A stretch of 64,000 nucleotides of DNA from Pseudomonas sp. MWU15-20650 (GTDB lineage: Bacteria > Pseudomonadota > Gammaproteobacteria > Pseudomonadales > Pseudomonadaceae): NCBI RefSeq assembly GCF_023242475.1, contig NZ_JALJFG010000014.1, positions 1 through 64,000 on the forward strand. Direction: 5' to 3'. This document shows, piece after piece, positions 54,244 through 64,000 of this stretch. The notes under the pieces are model-generated. The model had not been told where the DNA came from. It saw only the letters and a program-made list of their open reading frames with translations, and made no database searches. Each line of letters opens with the position of its first letter. Positions within the stretch are counted from its first letter, which is position 1. The position numbers and the translations under genes were made by a program.

Positions 54244-55269
54244 TCAGTTGAAACCACTGGTGGAAATAAAGTCGACATCCGTTTTGGGCTCGGCCCGCAT
54301 CAGCAACTCGATGACCTGGTTCAAGGTGCGCCCTTCAAACAGGATCGCATGCAGCCCGGCGACCAGCGGCATATACACGCCTACTTCCTGGGCCTTGGCC
54401 TTCAACACCTTGAGGGTATTGACCCCTTCGGCCACTTCACCCAGGCGCGTCACGGAGTCTTCCAGGCTCAGGCCCTGGCCCAAGGCGAACCCGACCTGGT
54501 AGTTGCGGCTTTTCGGCGACGAGCAGGTGACGATCAAGTCGCCCACGCCCGCCAGGCCCAGAAAGGTCATCGGGTTGGCGCCCTGGTTCACCGCAAAACG
54601 GGTCATCTCGGCCAACGCACGGGTGATCAACATGCTCTTGGTGTTTTCGCCCATGCCGAGTGCAACGGCCATGCCGGCAATAATGGCGTATACGTTTTTA
54701 AGCGCCCCTCCCAACTCGACGCCGAAACGATCACTGCTGGCGTAGACGCGGAAAGTGCGGCCATGCAGCACCGCCTGGACGCGCTCGCACAGCGCTTCGT
54801 CTTCACTGGCGACCACGGTGGCGGTCAACGCATGCTCGGCCACTTCCCGCGCCAGGTTCGGCCCCGACAGCACGCCAATGCGCGCCTGAGGCGCGATCTC
54901 TTCGAGGATTTCACTCATCAACTTGAAGGTGTGCGCCTCGATGCCCTTGGTCAGGCTGACCAGCATTTTGCCCGCCAGGCGCTCAGCGTGAGGGGCAAGC
55001 ACCGAGCGCAAGGCGCTGGAAGGCAGCGCGACAAAACACAGGTCGCATTCAGTCAGCGTGGCCAGCAGGTCGGTGACGGGGTCGACCGCCGGGTGAATCT
55101 TGATGCCTTTAAGGTAACGGGGGTTTTCCCGATGCACGCGTATGGCCTCGGCCTGCTCGGGATCGCGCATCCATTGACGCACTGCATGGCCGTTCTCGGC
55201 CAGCAGGTTAGCCACGGCGGTACCAAAACTTCCGCCTCCCAGGACCGCAATAGGGCGCTGTTCAGTCAT
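54244..55269 (-). CDS. gpsA: Glycerol-3-phosphate dehydrogenase [NAD(P)+]
   Basis: A 341-residue enzyme that reduces dihydroxyacetone phosphate to sn-glycerol 3-phosphate for phospholipid synthesis. The NAD(P) loop is [16 protein letters not shown] at the N-terminus. Conserved motifs are [16 protein letters not shown], and [15 protein letters not shown] with the catalytic lysine, then [18 protein letters not shown]. The start at 55269 gives the standard N-terminus; a longer frame is not supported. It leads a gpsA-DUF4389-sixA operon. Confidence 0.96.
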   Translation of the reverse strand: MTEQRPIAVLGGGSFGTAVANLLAENGHAVRQWMRDPEQAEAIRVHRENPRYLKGIKIHPAVDPVTDLLATLTECDLCFVALPSSALRSVLAPHAERLAGKMLVSLTKGIEAHTFKLMSEILEEIAPQARIGVLSGPNLAREVAEHALTATVVASEDEALCERVQAVLHGRTFRVYASSDRFGVELGGALKNVYAIIAGMAVALGMGENTKSMLITRALAEMTRFAVNQGANPMTFLGLAGVGDLIVTCSSPKSRNYQVGFALGQGLSLEDSVTRLGEVAEGVNTLKVLKAKAQEVGVYMPLVAGLHAILFEGRTLNQVIELLMRAEPKTDVDFISTSGFN

Positions 55270-55462
55270 ATGCAATCCGTTAATCCATACCAGTGGCGAT
55301 GACGGCATTATACGGGGCGACCCGCTTGCGGCCAGCCCCTGTATCAATTCGCGCTTGTCGGAAAGTGGCATGCCGGTGTGAAGTAATTGCGAGGGCGACG
55401 ACTGGCAAATAGCCTCACCTCAGTTAACATGGGCGGCTATCCGTAATTATCAAGGCCGCGCC

Positions 55463-57583
55463 GTGTACTTTGGGCCCCCTCGCCGCCCCTATCTGCTGTT
55501 AATGCTGCTGTGCAGTAGCCCGTTGCTGGCCGACGATCTGTTCCTCGACAGCCAACCGCTGCCGCAGGTATTGACCGCCACACGCCTCAAGCAATCGGCC
55601 GCCGCCGTGCCCGGCAGCATGACGGTAATCGACAGCGAACTGATCAAGGCCAGCGGCGCACGGGACATCGCGGAACTGCTGCGGCTGGTCCCCGGAATGA
55701 TGGTCGGCTACACCACCGGCAACCAGGCGGCAGTGAACTACCACGGCACCAGCGCCAGCGATGCACGGCGCATGCAGGTCTTGATCGACGGGCGCTCGGT
55801 GTACCGCGCGGGCTTGGCCACCGTGGACTGGAGCGATATTCCAGTGGCCATGGAAGATATCGAACGCATCGAGGTATTTCGCGGCCCCAACACCGTCAGC
55901 TACGGCGCCAATGCGTTAATGGCGGTGGTGAATATCCTCACCCGTTCGCCGGCCAACAGCCAGGGCTCGCGGGTGAAGATCACCCGTGGCGAGCGCGGGA
56001 TCAACGACTTCTATGCCAGCCAGGGCGTTGGCTGGGAAACCGGCAATTTGCGCCTTTCCCTGTCTGGGCAACAGGACGATGGTTTTGACAGCGACGCCGT
56101 CGGCGCCGATCGGCGTGACGGTCGCCGCCTCAACCGGTTCAGCCTGGCAGTGAGCCAGACCCTGAACACGCAACAGAGCCTCGATTGGCAACTGAACGTC
56201 AAGGAAGGCACCAATCAGCGCCCTTATACCTACACCCCGGTATTTGACGGGATTACCGAAGGTGGTACCAATTCCGACGCTACCGCCAAGGACTACGCGG
56301 GCTCTGTACGCTGGAACTTCGACTTCAATCCCGACCACAGCCTGTACATCCAGGGTTCGGCCCAACAATGGGACCGCCGGCAAATCTGGAAAGCCTGTGA
56401 TGCCAAGGTCTCGTTCAGCCCGGAGTTGACCCAGCTGTGGCAACTCAACCCCAACTACGCCGAACTGCTGGCGCGACATATGGATACCTTCAGCCAAGGC
56501 ACAGCCCCACCCGGCAGCGCCGCCGAACAGGCATTGGGCAACCAGGTGTTGGACCAGTGGCGCAACGGTGCCAACCAGAGCGTGTGCGGCGACATCAACC
56601 AAAGCACCCGCGAAAGCCGCTACGACCTGGAGGTCCAGGACACGCTCAGCCTCTCCGACAGCCTGCGCCTGGTCAGTGGCATGAATTACCGCTACGACCG
56701 TGCCGACTCCGACACTTACTTCAATGGCACACTGGACGACACTACCTGGCGCCTGTTCGGGCAACTGGAATGGCGCGCCAGTGAACACTGGCTGCTGCAA
56801 GGCGGCGCCATGTATGAAGACACGTACTTGAGCGGCAACTCGCTGACACCTCGTGTGGCGGTCAACTACCTGATCAACCCACGCCATGGCCTGCGCGCGG
56901 TGTATTCCGAGGCGATCCGCTCACCGGACATGTTCGAGAACAACGTCAACTGGAGTTACCGTGTCACCAATCTCAGCTCGCCGGCCTATGGGCAAAACTC
57001 CGGGCAATATTTTGTGGTAACACGCGGCCCCGGCAACCTCGATAAAGAGTTGATGCGCTCCCGAGAGTTGGGCTACAACGGTTTTTTTGCCGACTTGGGG
57101 CTCAATATCGACGTGAAGCTGTTCTATGACGAAATCACCGACATGATCAGCTCACCGCTGCGTAACAACCAATACATCGCCAGCAATGCCAACAGCTCGC
57201 GCTTCACGGGTGCCGAATCACAGTTCGACTGGCGCATGAGCAACGCCGACCGCCTGCGCCTGACCTATGCTTACGTCGACGCCACCTCCAGCAACCCACG
57301 GGACAAGGTGCAAACCGCACGTAACAGCGGCTCGGCCGGCTGGCTGCGTGAATGGGGCCAGGGCTGGTCCAGTGCGTTGTTCTACTATGGCGACGACGCC
57401 CTCAACCAATATCGCTTCGAACGGGTCGACATGCGGGTAGCCAAGCGCATTGCCCTGGGCAAAGCCAACGTGGAGCTGGCCGGCATGTTGCAACAACGCC
57501 TCGACAGCCAGCCCACGACCTGGGCCGACAACAATTACGACAGTCGCCACGTACTCTACTTCAGCGCGGAGTTAGAGTTCTGA
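55463..57583 (+). CDS. TonB-dependent receptor in a sensor-kinase operon
   Basis: A 706-residue outer-membrane receptor starting with GTG. It has a signal peptide (YLLLMLLCSSPLLADD), a TonB-box-like sequence (LPQVLTATR), a plug domain (AELLRLVPGMMVGYTTGNQ, VLIDGRSVYRAG, ERIEVFRGPNTVSYGANALM) and a beta-barrel ending LYFSAELEF. It lacks the long N-terminal extension of sigma/anti-sigma signalling receptors. The next genes, a solute-binding protein and a hybrid kinase, follow within 1 base and with a 4-base overlap, so the three likely handle one ligand. No siderophore genes are near. Confidence 0.87.
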   Translation: MYFGPPRRPYLLLMLLCSSPLLADDLFLDSQPLPQVLTATRLKQSAAAVPGSMTVIDSELIKASGARDIAELLRLVPGMMVGYTTGNQAAVNYHGTSASDARRMQVLIDGRSVYRAGLATVDWSDIPVAMEDIERIEVFRGPNTVSYGANALMAVVNILTRSPANSQGSRVKITRGERGINDFYASQGVGWETGNLRLSLSGQQDDGFDSDAVGADRRDGRRLNRFSLAVSQTLNTQQSLDWQLNVKEGTNQRPYTYTPVFDGITEGGTNSDATAKDYAGSVRWNFDFNPDHSLYIQGSAQQWDRRQIWKACDAKVSFSPELTQLWQLNPNYAELLARHMDTFSQGTAPPGSAAEQALGNQVLDQWRNGANQSVCGDINQSTRESRYDLEVQDTLSLSDSLRLVSGMNYRYDRADSDTYFNGTLDDTTWRLFGQLEWRASEHWLLQGGAMYEDTYLSGNSLTPRVAVNYLINPRHGLRAVYSEAIRSPDMFENNVNWSYRVTNLSSPAYGQNSGQYFVVTRGPGNLDKELMRSRELGYNGFFADLGLNIDVKLFYDEITDMISSPLRNNQYIASNANSSRFTGAESQFDWRMSNADRLRLTYAYVDATSSNPRDKVQTARNSGSAGWLREWGQGWSSALFYYGDDALNQYRFERVDMRVAKRIALGKANVELAGMLQQRLDSQPTTWADNNYDSRHVLYFSAELEF

Positions 57584-57584
57584 C

Positions 57585-58514
57585 ATGGGCGATCTGTCAC
57601 CGATGACCCACTTCCTGACGATACGGCTGTGGCGTCACGGCCTGCTGCTGGCGTGCCTGCTGCTGGCGCCTTTTGCGTGGAGCGCCGATATCCTGCTGAC
57701 CGCCGCCGAAGACGGTGCCGGCGTGCAAGCCTTTACCCAGGCGCTTGCCCAGCAGCGCCCCGAAGACCATGTCACCTTCACCCCGCTCAAAGACTTGCCG
57801 GCCCCAAGCCAGTTGCCCGCCAGCACCCGCGTGATCCTCCTCGACCTGCCGGGCCTCGACTGGCGCCTGCAGGATGCCCAAGGGCCGCCGACCCTGGTGC
57901 TGCGCATCAGCCGCCTGCAAGCGCGTCAACGCCTGGGGAGCACTCATCCGGCCAAAATCAGCCTGCTGTGGAGCGACCCGCCGCTGGCGCGTCAGTTGCA
58001 GCTGATTGCCAATATCCTGCCTCAGGCCGAACGCATCGGTGTGCTCTATGGCCCCGACAGCGAGTTCCTGCTGCCTGAGTTAATCCAGTTCGCCAAGCCC
58101 ATGGGCCTGGAAATCGTCCCCCAGCTCTGGGACAACACCAGTGACAGCCGCCCGCTGCAAACCCTGTTCAAGAACAGCGACGTGCTGCTGGGCCTCGACG
58201 ACCCGCAGCTCTACAACCCCAAGACCGCCAAAAACCTGTTGCTGAGCAGCTATGCCCAACAGTTGCCGTTGGTGGGGCCCAATGCCGGATTTGTCAGAGC
58301 CGGCAGCCTGGCCAGCACCTACAGCGATCAGTCTGATTGGCTCGCTGTCCTGGACCGACTGCTGGACCATCCGCCTGCCAATTGGCCGCGCACGCTTTAC
58401 CCGGAACACTTCAAAGTCGTGGGCAACCCGCAAGTCGCGCGCTCACTGGGGATCGAACAGGTCAATGAAGCCGCCGTCGCCGCACGCTTGGCCGAAGGAG
58501 AAAAACGTCCATGA
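57585..58514 (+). CDS. ABC-type periplasmic substrate-binding protein, orphan
   Basis: A 309-residue exported protein (signal [16 protein letters not shown]) with two-lobed binding-protein features, such as [37 protein letters not shown] and [22 protein letters not shown]. It resembles the TrpX/YnfM-style ABC_sub_bind group. No permease or ATPase is encoded nearby. Its stop overlaps the start of the hybrid kinase by 4 bases (ATGA), so it is probably the periplasmic ligand sensor for that kinase. Confidence 0.82.
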   Translation: MGDLSPMTHFLTIRLWRHGLLLACLLLAPFAWSADILLTAAEDGAGVQAFTQALAQQRPEDHVTFTPLKDLPAPSQLPASTRVILLDLPGLDWRLQDAQGPPTLVLRISRLQARQRLGSTHPAKISLLWSDPPLARQLQLIANILPQAERIGVLYGPDSEFLLPELIQFAKPMGLEIVPQLWDNTSDSRPLQTLFKNSDVLLGLDDPQLYNPKTAKNLLLSSYAQQLPLVGPNAGFVRAGSLASTYSDQSDWLAVLDRLLDHPPANWPRTLYPEHFKVVGNPQVARSLGIEQVNEAAVAARLAEGEKRP

Positions 58515-60409
58515 CCCTGCGTCGTCGTTGGGATATCAACACCCGCACCCAGCTCATTACCCTGGGCCCTGCGCTGTTGCTGACCCTGCTGTTAATCAGC
58601 TTCTTTACCTTCGTGCGGATCCAGGATCTGCGCCAGGAACTGGACCACACCGGTCAGTTGATCGCCAACCAACTGGCGCCGGCCACCGAGTATGGTGTGA
58701 TTTCCGGCAACAACGATGTGCTCGACGCCTTGCTCCGCGCCACCCTGGCCACGCCCCACGTGCGCTTCCTGGAGATTCAGGACAGCGCCGAGAACATCCT
58801 GGTGTACGTCGAGCAACCCTCTGAGAAACACGACCGGTCATTGTCGGTCAAGGTGTTCCAGGCGCCGATCCGGCTGCAACATATCCAGTTAGGCAGTGAC
58901 TTTTTCCAGGACAACCTCAACGAACCCAAGGCACCCCGGGCGGATTACCTGGGCCGGGTGATCGTCGGCATGTCCAACGACGCGTTCAGCCAACGCCAGC
59001 AAGAAATCCTGTTCAAGGCCGGTATCCTGGCGCTGTTCGCCCTGCTGTTTACCTTCCTGCTGGCACGGCGCCTGGCGGCGAGCCTGTCGCAGCCGATCAG
59101 CGCCATGGGGCATGCGGTCAAGGCCATCCAGCAAGGCGACTACAAGACACCGCTGCCGATTGTCGATGACTCCGAACTGGGCGACCTGTCGCGGCATATC
59201 AACAACCTGGCCGAGGGCCTTCACCAGGCCAGCCGCGAACAGCAACAGGCCATGGCCCAGTTGATCCAGACCCGCGAAGAAGCCGAACAGGCAAACAATG
59301 CCAAGTCGGATTTCCTGGCCATGATGAGCCATGAACTGCGCACGCCGATGAACGGTGTACTGGGCATGCTGCAACTGCTGGAAACCACCGAGATGACCGA
59401 GGAGCAGACCGAGTACGCGGCGCTGGCCTCCGAGTCCACCGAACACCTGCTCAAGGTGATCAACGACATCCTCGACTTCTCGCGTATTGAACGCGCCGCG
59501 CTGGAACTGGAACATATTCCATTCAACCTGGCCGACCTGATCAGCAGTTGCGCCCAGGCTTTCCAACATATTGCCCAGCAGCGGGGCCTGGCCCTGGAGC
59601 TGCCGATCCCCATGGGCATGGACGCCCTGCGCGTACAGGGTGACCCGACGCGTATCCGGCAAATCCTGGTGAACCTGATCGGCAACGCGCTGAAATTCAC
59701 CGAGCACGGTACCGTTACCGTCGAGCCCCACTGGCAAACCCTGGACCACGAACTGGTCTGGTTCACCTGCACGGTGCGCGACAGTGGCATCGGGATTTCT
59801 GCTGAACGCCTGGAATTGATGTTCGACGCGTTCCAGCAGGCCGACAGTTCCATTTCAAGACGTTACGGGGGCACCGGCCTGGGCTTGCCTATCGCCCGTA
59901 CCCTGGCCGAACGCATGGGAGGCACCTTACGTGCCCAGAGCGAAGAAGGCCGTGGCTCGGTGTTTACCCTGGAAATTCCGTTGGCCATTGACCAACAAAG
60001 CCTGCCGGCCATCACCCCGGACGGCACTGGCAAAGCCAGCGCCGGCGATGGGCGCCACGTGTTGCTGGTAGAAGACAACCCGGTCAACCGCACCGTGGTC
60101 GAAGCGATGCTGCGCAGCCTGGGCTTTGAAGTCAGCCTGGCCACCGATGGCGCCGAGGCGATCCGCAGCGCCGAAAGCCTGATTTTCACCGCAATCCTGA
60201 TGGACTGCCGCCTGCCGCTGATCGACGGCTACGAAGCGACCCGGCAAATTCGCCAACTGCCCGGCTGCGCTGACCTACCCATCATCGCCCTCACCGCCAA
60301 TGCCTTGCAGGGCGATCGCGAAGCCTGTCTGGCGGCGGGAATGAACGATTACCTGGCCAAGCCGTTCAAACGTACGGATTTGCAGAAAATCCTGCAGCGC
60401 TGGGTGTGA
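58511..60409 (+). CDS. Hybrid sensor histidine kinase/response regulator (PA1611-like)
   Basis: A 632-residue membrane kinase. The first helix is at about 16-37, then a periplasmic CHASE8-like domain ([20 protein letters not shown]), a second helix near 175-195 and HAMP. The HisKA domain has H274 in [15 protein letters not shown], followed by the ATPase ([33 protein letters not shown]). A C-terminal receiver carries D565 in [15 protein letters not shown]. From memory, P. aeruginosa has PA1611 in the same place beside fabA, a kinase tied to RetS/HptB control of biofilm and acute virulence. The receptor and binding-protein genes before it suggest its input. Confidence 0.9.
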   Translation: MTLRRRWDINTRTQLITLGPALLLTLLLISFFTFVRIQDLRQELDHTGQLIANQLAPATEYGVISGNNDVLDALLRATLATPHVRFLEIQDSAENILVYVEQPSEKHDRSLSVKVFQAPIRLQHIQLGSDFFQDNLNEPKAPRADYLGRVIVGMSNDAFSQRQQEILFKAGILALFALLFTFLLARRLAASLSQPISAMGHAVKAIQQGDYKTPLPIVDDSELGDLSRHINNLAEGLHQASREQQQAMAQLIQTREEAEQANNAKSDFLAMMSHELRTPMNGVLGMLQLLETTEMTEEQTEYAALASESTEHLLKVINDILDFSRIERAALELEHIPFNLADLISSCAQAFQHIAQQRGLALELPIPMGMDALRVQGDPTRIRQILVNLIGNALKFTEHGTVTVEPHWQTLDHELVWFTCTVRDSGIGISAERLELMFDAFQQADSSISRRYGGTGLGLPIARTLAERMGGTLRAQSEEGRGSVFTLEIPLAIDQQSLPAITPDGTGKASAGDGRHVLLVEDNPVNRTVVEAMLRSLGFEVSLATDGAEAIRSAESLIFTAILMDCRLPLIDGYEATRQIRQLPGCADLPIIALTANALQGDREACLAAGMNDYLAKPFKRTDLQKILQRWV

Positions 60410-60512
60410 TAGCGCGGCAACATCAGCCAACTGCGACTGGCGTGAAAGACGAAAGTGCGGCAGTCTTAGGCACCCAAACGGACCGATAAACAGGGCCGGT
60501 TTAAAATTTCAG

Positions 60513-60526
60513 TGAACAAGTGTACA
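60513..60526. promoter_or_regulatory. Candidate FabR/DesT-type operator upstream of fabA
   Basis: TGAACA-AG-TGTACA is an imperfect palindrome (5 of 6 positions in each half) in the 252-base fabA leader. Unsaturated-fatty-acid regulators of the FabR/DesT group bind palindromes of this general kind upstream of fabA/fabB. The rest of the leader holds likely promoter sequence but no gene. Confidence 0.4.
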
Positions 60527-60661
60527 TTCAGTACCTTAACGCTGTGACTTTCACTACAACGCAATAGTCTATGTGTAGGCTGCCGATATGAGGCGTAAAC
60601 GCTTCATTCGGTCCGGGAAGATTTGCCCCACCCTGCCGCATGGGATTATTGAGGAGCTCGC

Positions 60662-61177
60662 ATGACCAAACAAAACGCCTTTACTCGGGAAGATCTGCTG
60701 CGCTGCAGTCGCGGTGAGCTGTTCGGCCCAGGTAACGCGCAACTGCCCGCCCCGAACATGCTGATGGTGGATCGCATCACCCATATCAGCGAAGAGGGTG
60801 GCAAGTACGGCAAAGGTGAATTGGTCGCCGAGCTGGATATCACCCCTGACCTCTGGTTCTTCGCCTGCCACTTCGAAGGTGACCCTGTGATGCCTGGTTG
60901 CCTGGGCCTCGATGCCATGTGGCAACTGGTCGGTTTCTACCTCGGCTGGCAAGGTTTGCCGGGCCGCGGTCGCGCCCTGGGTTCAGGCGAAGTGAAGTTC
61001 TTTGGCCAGGTCCTGCCGACCGCCAAGAAAGTCACCTACAACATTCAAATCAAGCGCGTCCTCAAGGGCAAGCTGAACCTGGCCATCGCCGACGGTTCGG
61101 TGACTGTCGACGGTCGCGAGATCTATACTGCCGAAGGCCTTCGGGTCGGCGTATTCACTTCAACTGACAACTTTTAA
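60662..61177 (+). CDS. fabA: 3-hydroxydecanoyl-ACP dehydratase/isomerase
   Basis: A 171-residue hotdog enzyme that dehydrates 3-hydroxydecanoyl-ACP and isomerises trans-2- to cis-3-decenoyl-ACP, the branch point to unsaturated fatty acids. The catalytic residues are exactly placed: H70 in [11 protein letters not shown] and D84 in [14 protein letters not shown] is 5 bases before the ATG. fabB follows after 11 bases, the standard two-gene operon. Confidence 0.98.
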   Translation: MTKQNAFTREDLLRCSRGELFGPGNAQLPAPNMLMVDRITHISEEGGKYGKGELVAELDITPDLWFFACHFEGDPVMPGCLGLDAMWQLVGFYLGWQGLPGRGRALGSGEVKFFGQVLPTAKKVTYNIQIKRVLKGKLNLAIADGSVTVDGREIYTAEGLRVGVFTSTDNF

Positions 61178-61188
61178 GGGTTATCCGC

Positions 61189-62409
61189 ATGCGCCGCGTC
61201 GTTATCACTGGTCTGGGCATTGTTTCTTGCCTGGGCAATGACAAAGAGACCGTCACCGCTAACCTGCGTGCAAGTCGCCCTGGCATCCGCTTCAACCCGG
61301 AATATGCCGAAATGGGTCTGCGTAGCCAGGTTTCCGGCTCCATCGACCTGCCCCTCGAAGAACTGATCGATCGCAAGATCTATCGCTTCGTCGGCCACGC
61401 TGCCGCTTATGCCTACCTGGCCATGAAAGACGCGATCGCCGACTCCGGCCTGAGCGAAGACCAGGTATCGAACGTACGCACCGGCCTGATCGCCGGCTCC
61501 GGCGGCGCATCGACCCTCAACCAGATGGAAGCGCTGGACATCCTGCGCGAAAAAGGCGTGAAGCGCGTTGGCCCATACCGTGTCACGCGGACCATGGGCA
61601 GCACCGTTTCGGCCTGCCTGGCCACGCCGTTCCAGATCAAGGGCGTGAACTACTCGATTTCTTCGGCATGCGCCACCAGTGCTCACTGCATCGGTACTGC
61701 TGTCGAGCAGATCCAGCTGGGCAAGCAGGACATCGTGTTCGCCGGTGGCGGTGAAGAAGAACATTGGAGCCAGTCGTTCCTGTTCGACGCCATGGGCGCG
61801 CTGTCTACCCAGTACAACGAAACGCCGGAAAAAGCCTCCCGTGCCTACGACGCCAAGCGTGACGGTTTCGTCATTGCCGGCGGTGGCGGCATGGTGGTGG
61901 TCGAAGAACTGGAACACGCTCTGGCCCGCGGCGCGAAGATCTACGCGGAAATCGTCGGCTACGGCGCGACATCCGACGGCTACGACATGGTTGCGCCAAG
62001 CGGCGAAGGCGCCATCCGCTGCATGCAGATGGCGATGTCCACCGTGGATACGCCAATCGACTACCTGAACACCCACGGCACCTCCACTCCGGTCGGCGAC
62101 GCCAAGGAAATGGAAGGCGTGCGTGCGGTATTCGGCGACAAGGCTCCGGCCATCAGCTCCACCAAGAGCCTGTCCGGCCACTCCCTGGGCGCCGCCGGCG
62201 TTCACGAAGCGATCTACTGCCTGCTGATGATGGAAGGCAACTTCATGGCGGGTTCCGCCAACATCGAAGAGATCGATCCGGCTGTCGCCGATATGCCGAT
62301 CCTGACCAAGACCGTCGAGAACGCTAAGATCGACACCGTGATGAGCAACAGCTTCGGCTTCGGTGGCACCAACGCCACCTTGGTGCTGAAACGCTGGCAG
62401 GGCAAGTGA
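61189..62409 (+). CDS. fabB: 3-oxoacyl-ACP synthase I
   Basis: A 406-residue condensing enzyme that elongates the cis-3-decenoyl-ACP made by FabA. The active-site cysteine C161 is in [12 protein letters not shown], and the two histidines are in [11 protein letters not shown] and [15 protein letters not shown]. The glycine-rich end [15 protein letters not shown] is intact. It is the second gene of the fabAB operon and is closed by a terminator 21 bases after the stop. Confidence 0.98.
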   Translation: MRRVVITGLGIVSCLGNDKETVTANLRASRPGIRFNPEYAEMGLRSQVSGSIDLPLEELIDRKIYRFVGHAAAYAYLAMKDAIADSGLSEDQVSNVRTGLIAGSGGASTLNQMEALDILREKGVKRVGPYRVTRTMGSTVSACLATPFQIKGVNYSISSACATSAHCIGTAVEQIQLGKQDIVFAGGGEEEHWSQSFLFDAMGALSTQYNETPEKASRAYDAKRDGFVIAGGGGMVVVEELEHALARGAKIYAEIVGYGATSDGYDMVAPSGEGAIRCMQMAMSTVDTPIDYLNTHGTSTPVGDAKEMEGVRAVFGDKAPAISSTKSLSGHSLGAAGVHEAIYCLLMMEGNFMAGSANIEEIDPAVADMPILTKTVENAKIDTVMSNSFGFGGTNATLVLKRWQGK

Positions 62410-62430
62410 GCCCCGCAGGTTGATCGCCTG

Positions 62431-62460
62431 AAAAAGCCCTGACTGGTTCGGGGCTTTTTT
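62431..62460. terminator. Terminator after fabB
   Basis: AAAAAGCCC (62431-62439) and GGGCTTTTTT (62451-62460) form the stem with As on the left and Ts on the right. It serves both fabB and the convergent chemoreceptor gene. Confidence 0.88.
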
Positions 62461-62467
62461 CATTCTG

Positions 62468-64000
62468 CTACACGGAAAAGCGCGCCACCATCGTATTCAG
62501 ATCCACTGCCAACCTCGACAGCTCCAGGCTCGCCGCACTCGTCTGATTCGCCCCGGTAGAGGTCTGGTGTGCCAGGTCGCGGATATTCATCAAATTGCGA
62601 TCCACCTCCCTCGCCACCGCCGCCTGCTGCTCCGACGCGCTGGCAATCACCAAATTACGCTCGTTGATCAGGGTGAACGCCGAGGCAATCTCCTCCAGTG
62701 CCGTGCCCGCCGACTTGGCGATCTCCAGCGTCGAACGTGCGCGGCCATTGCTCTGCTGCATCGAGCTGACAGCCTGGTCGGTCCCCTGCTGAATTGCGCC
62801 GATCATCTGTTCGATTTCCTGGGTCGACTGCTGCGTGCGATGGGCCAAGGCCCGCACCTCGTCCGCCACCACCGCAAAACCGCGCCCGGCATCCCCGGCT
62901 CGCGCAGCCTCAATCGCCGCGTTCAGCGCCAGCAGGTTGGTTTGCTCGGCAATCGAGCGGATCACGTCCAGCACCTTGCTGATGCCGTAGACCTTTTGCG
63001 CCAGATCCTCGACCTGGGTCGCATTAGCCGTCACATCCGTGGCCAGGGCCTCAATCGACACCACCGTTTGACGCACCTGCTCACGCCCTTGCTGGGCAAA
63101 ACGGTCAGACTCGCGTGACGCCTGGGAAGTAGCCACGGCGTTGCTCGCCACCTCTTCCACCGCCGCAGTCATCTGATTGACCGCCGTGGCCGCCTGTTCA
63201 ATCTCCTGGTTCTGCAGGTGCAGGCCGCGAGTGGCATCCTCGGTTACACAACTGAGCTCTTCGGAGGCAGACGCCAGTTGGCTCGAAGACTCGGCAATGC
63301 GCCGGATGGTATCGCGCAGGTTCTCCTGCATCCCCTTGAGGGCCTGCTGCAAGCGCGCTGGCTCATCGCTCCCCGTCACACTGATGTCACCGGTCAGGTC
63401 GCCACTGGCCACCCCCTGGGCGACTTTCAGCGACTGCGCCAACGGCAGCACAATGCTGCGCGTCAACCACACCGCCAGCCCGATAGTGATCAGCGCCGTG
63501 ACGACGATCATGCCAATCACCCAAATGCGAGATTGGCTGAACACGTTTTGCGCCAGGCTCGCGGCCTGGTTGGCGCTGGTTTTATTGAGGTTGGCCAGTT
63601 CACGCAAGGTGCCGGTCAGCGCATCAGCGAGTTGATTCATCTCGCCGTTGACCACTTTGGTCGCCTCGTCCAACTGATTCGCCTTGGAAAACGCCATGAC
63701 CTGCCCCTGGCGTTGCAGGTATTGCTGCTCTTCGACCTTGAAGCGATCGAACAGCGTGCGCTCTTGCGGCAGGACGATCAGCCCCTCATACAGGGTTTGC
63801 GCGTGGTGCAGGCCATTTTTGAGTTCGGTGAGTTTCTGCTCATTCTGTGCCAGCGCCTGCGGGTCGCGATTGAGCAGCAAACGCAGGGTCAATGCACGCA
63901 CCCGTAGCAGGTCTTGGTTCATTTCTCCCACGGCCATCACGCTGGGCAGCCAATTATTCTCCACCTGGTCCGACTGTTGACGCATATTGGCCATCTGCAA
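62468..64000 (-). CDS. Methyl-accepting chemotaxis protein, N-terminus outside the window
   Basis: At least 510 residues of a chemoreceptor whose start lies beyond the right edge. Visible parts are most of a four-helix-bundle-type periplasmic sensor, a membrane helix (IWVIGMIVVTALITIGLAVWL), HAMP, and the signalling hairpin with [20 protein letters not shown] at the tip. The position beside fabB matches, from memory, PA1608 in P. aeruginosa. The two chemoreceptors in this window have different sensor domains. Confidence 0.9.
   Translation of the reverse strand: MQMANMRQQSDQVENNWLPSVMAVGEMNQDLLRVRALTLRLLLNRDPQALAQNEQKLTELKNGLHHAQTLYEGLIVLPQERTLFDRFKVEEQQYLQRQGQVMAFSKANQLDEATKVVNGEMNQLADALTGTLRELANLNKTSANQAASLAQNVFSQSRIWVIGMIVVTALITIGLAVWLTRSIVLPLAQSLKVAQGVASGDLTGDISVTGSDEPARLQQALKGMQENLRDTIRRIAESSSQLASASEELSCVTEDATRGLHLQNQEIEQAATAVNQMTAAVEEVASNAVATSQASRESDRFAQQGREQVRQTVVSIEALATDVTANATQVEDLAQKVYGISKVLDVIRSIAEQTNLLALNAAIEAARAGDAGRGFAVVADEVRALAHRTQQSTQEIEQMIGAIQQGTDQAVSSMQQSNGRARSTLEIAKSAGTALEEIASAFTLINERNLVIASASEQQAAVAREVDRNLMNIRDLAHQTSTGANQTSAASLELSRLAVDLNTMVARFSV

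Noticed and set aside
55463-57583. A sigma/anti-sigma cell-surface signalling receptor.
   Set aside because: It has no N-terminal signalling extension before the TonB box, and no sigma or anti-sigma gene is adjacent.
61174-62463. A 429-codon open frame antisense to fabB.
   Set aside because: fabB is unmistakable with all catalytic residues; the antisense peptide shows no family features.

Overview
The window is a GC-rich, densely coded chromosomal segment of a fluorescent-group Pseudomonas. The evidence is the gene content (fabA-fabB beside a PA1611-type hybrid kinase, gpsA, pyrF, fadE, PhoD, many LysR/TetR/MocR regulators and chemoreceptors), the 'ggcttgc/atcgggagcaagcc' REP hairpins between genes, and the tRNA-Glu/tRNA-Gly pairs. 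There is no prophage, CRISPR array, rRNA operon or insertion sequence. The first three bases could be the stop of an upstream gene, and the last gene runs off the right edge.

Layout. 0-13 kb: transport and detoxification. A BASS-family carrier is followed by a guanidine-II riboswitch controlling an SMR guanidinium exporter, an LplT-PlsC fusion, a TDT-family anion channel, an MFS pump with a divergent TetR regulator around a strong palindrome, a YadGH ABC exporter, a glutathione transferase, a transglutaminase-like protein and fadE. 13-17 kb: two REPINs, a LysR regulator, an alanyl-tRNA editing protein, and a GNAT-PhoD operon. 17-22.7 kb: a self-contained Ton import system (exbD-tonB-receptor-exbB) followed by a secreted phospholipase-D-like protein. 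22.8-31 kb: an M20 peptidase, a rare fusion of a [2Fe-2S] flavoreductase with an M24 peptidase-like domain, a divergent MocR regulator, and a 726-residue protein coupled to a LodB/QhpG-like flavoprotein. 31-37 kb: gltS, an orphan PotF-like binding protein with a LuxR-type regulator, a gene remnant, an EcsC-family gene, and a duplicated tRNA-Glu/tRNA-Gly unit. 37-48.5 kb: a hydrolase, an HBM-type chemoreceptor, a second MocR regulator, an SDR and an MDR reductase, pyrF, an OmpR/EnvZ-type two-component system and a PerM-like protein. 48.5-55 kb: a leftward run of DUF4892 (with a tiny coupled leader ORF), two alpha/beta hydrolases, a hotdog thioesterase, an AMP-forming acyl ligase, sixA, a DUF4389 protein and gpsA. 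55-64 kb: a TonB receptor, a solute-binding protein and a hybrid histidine kinase in one operon, then fabA-fabB and a partial chemoreceptor.

Themes. Lipid metabolism recurs (fadE, LplT-PlsC, acyl ligase, thioesterase, gpsA, fabAB). So does phosphate-ester use (PhoD, PLD-like protein, a possible Pho box). The two least explained units are the flavoreductase-M24 fusion with its MocR regulator, and the 726-residue protein with its modifying flavoprotein, possibly a divergent tryptophylquinone enzyme. The Ton-PLD operon and the receptor-binding protein-kinase operon are also good candidates for undescribed uptake or sensing systems.
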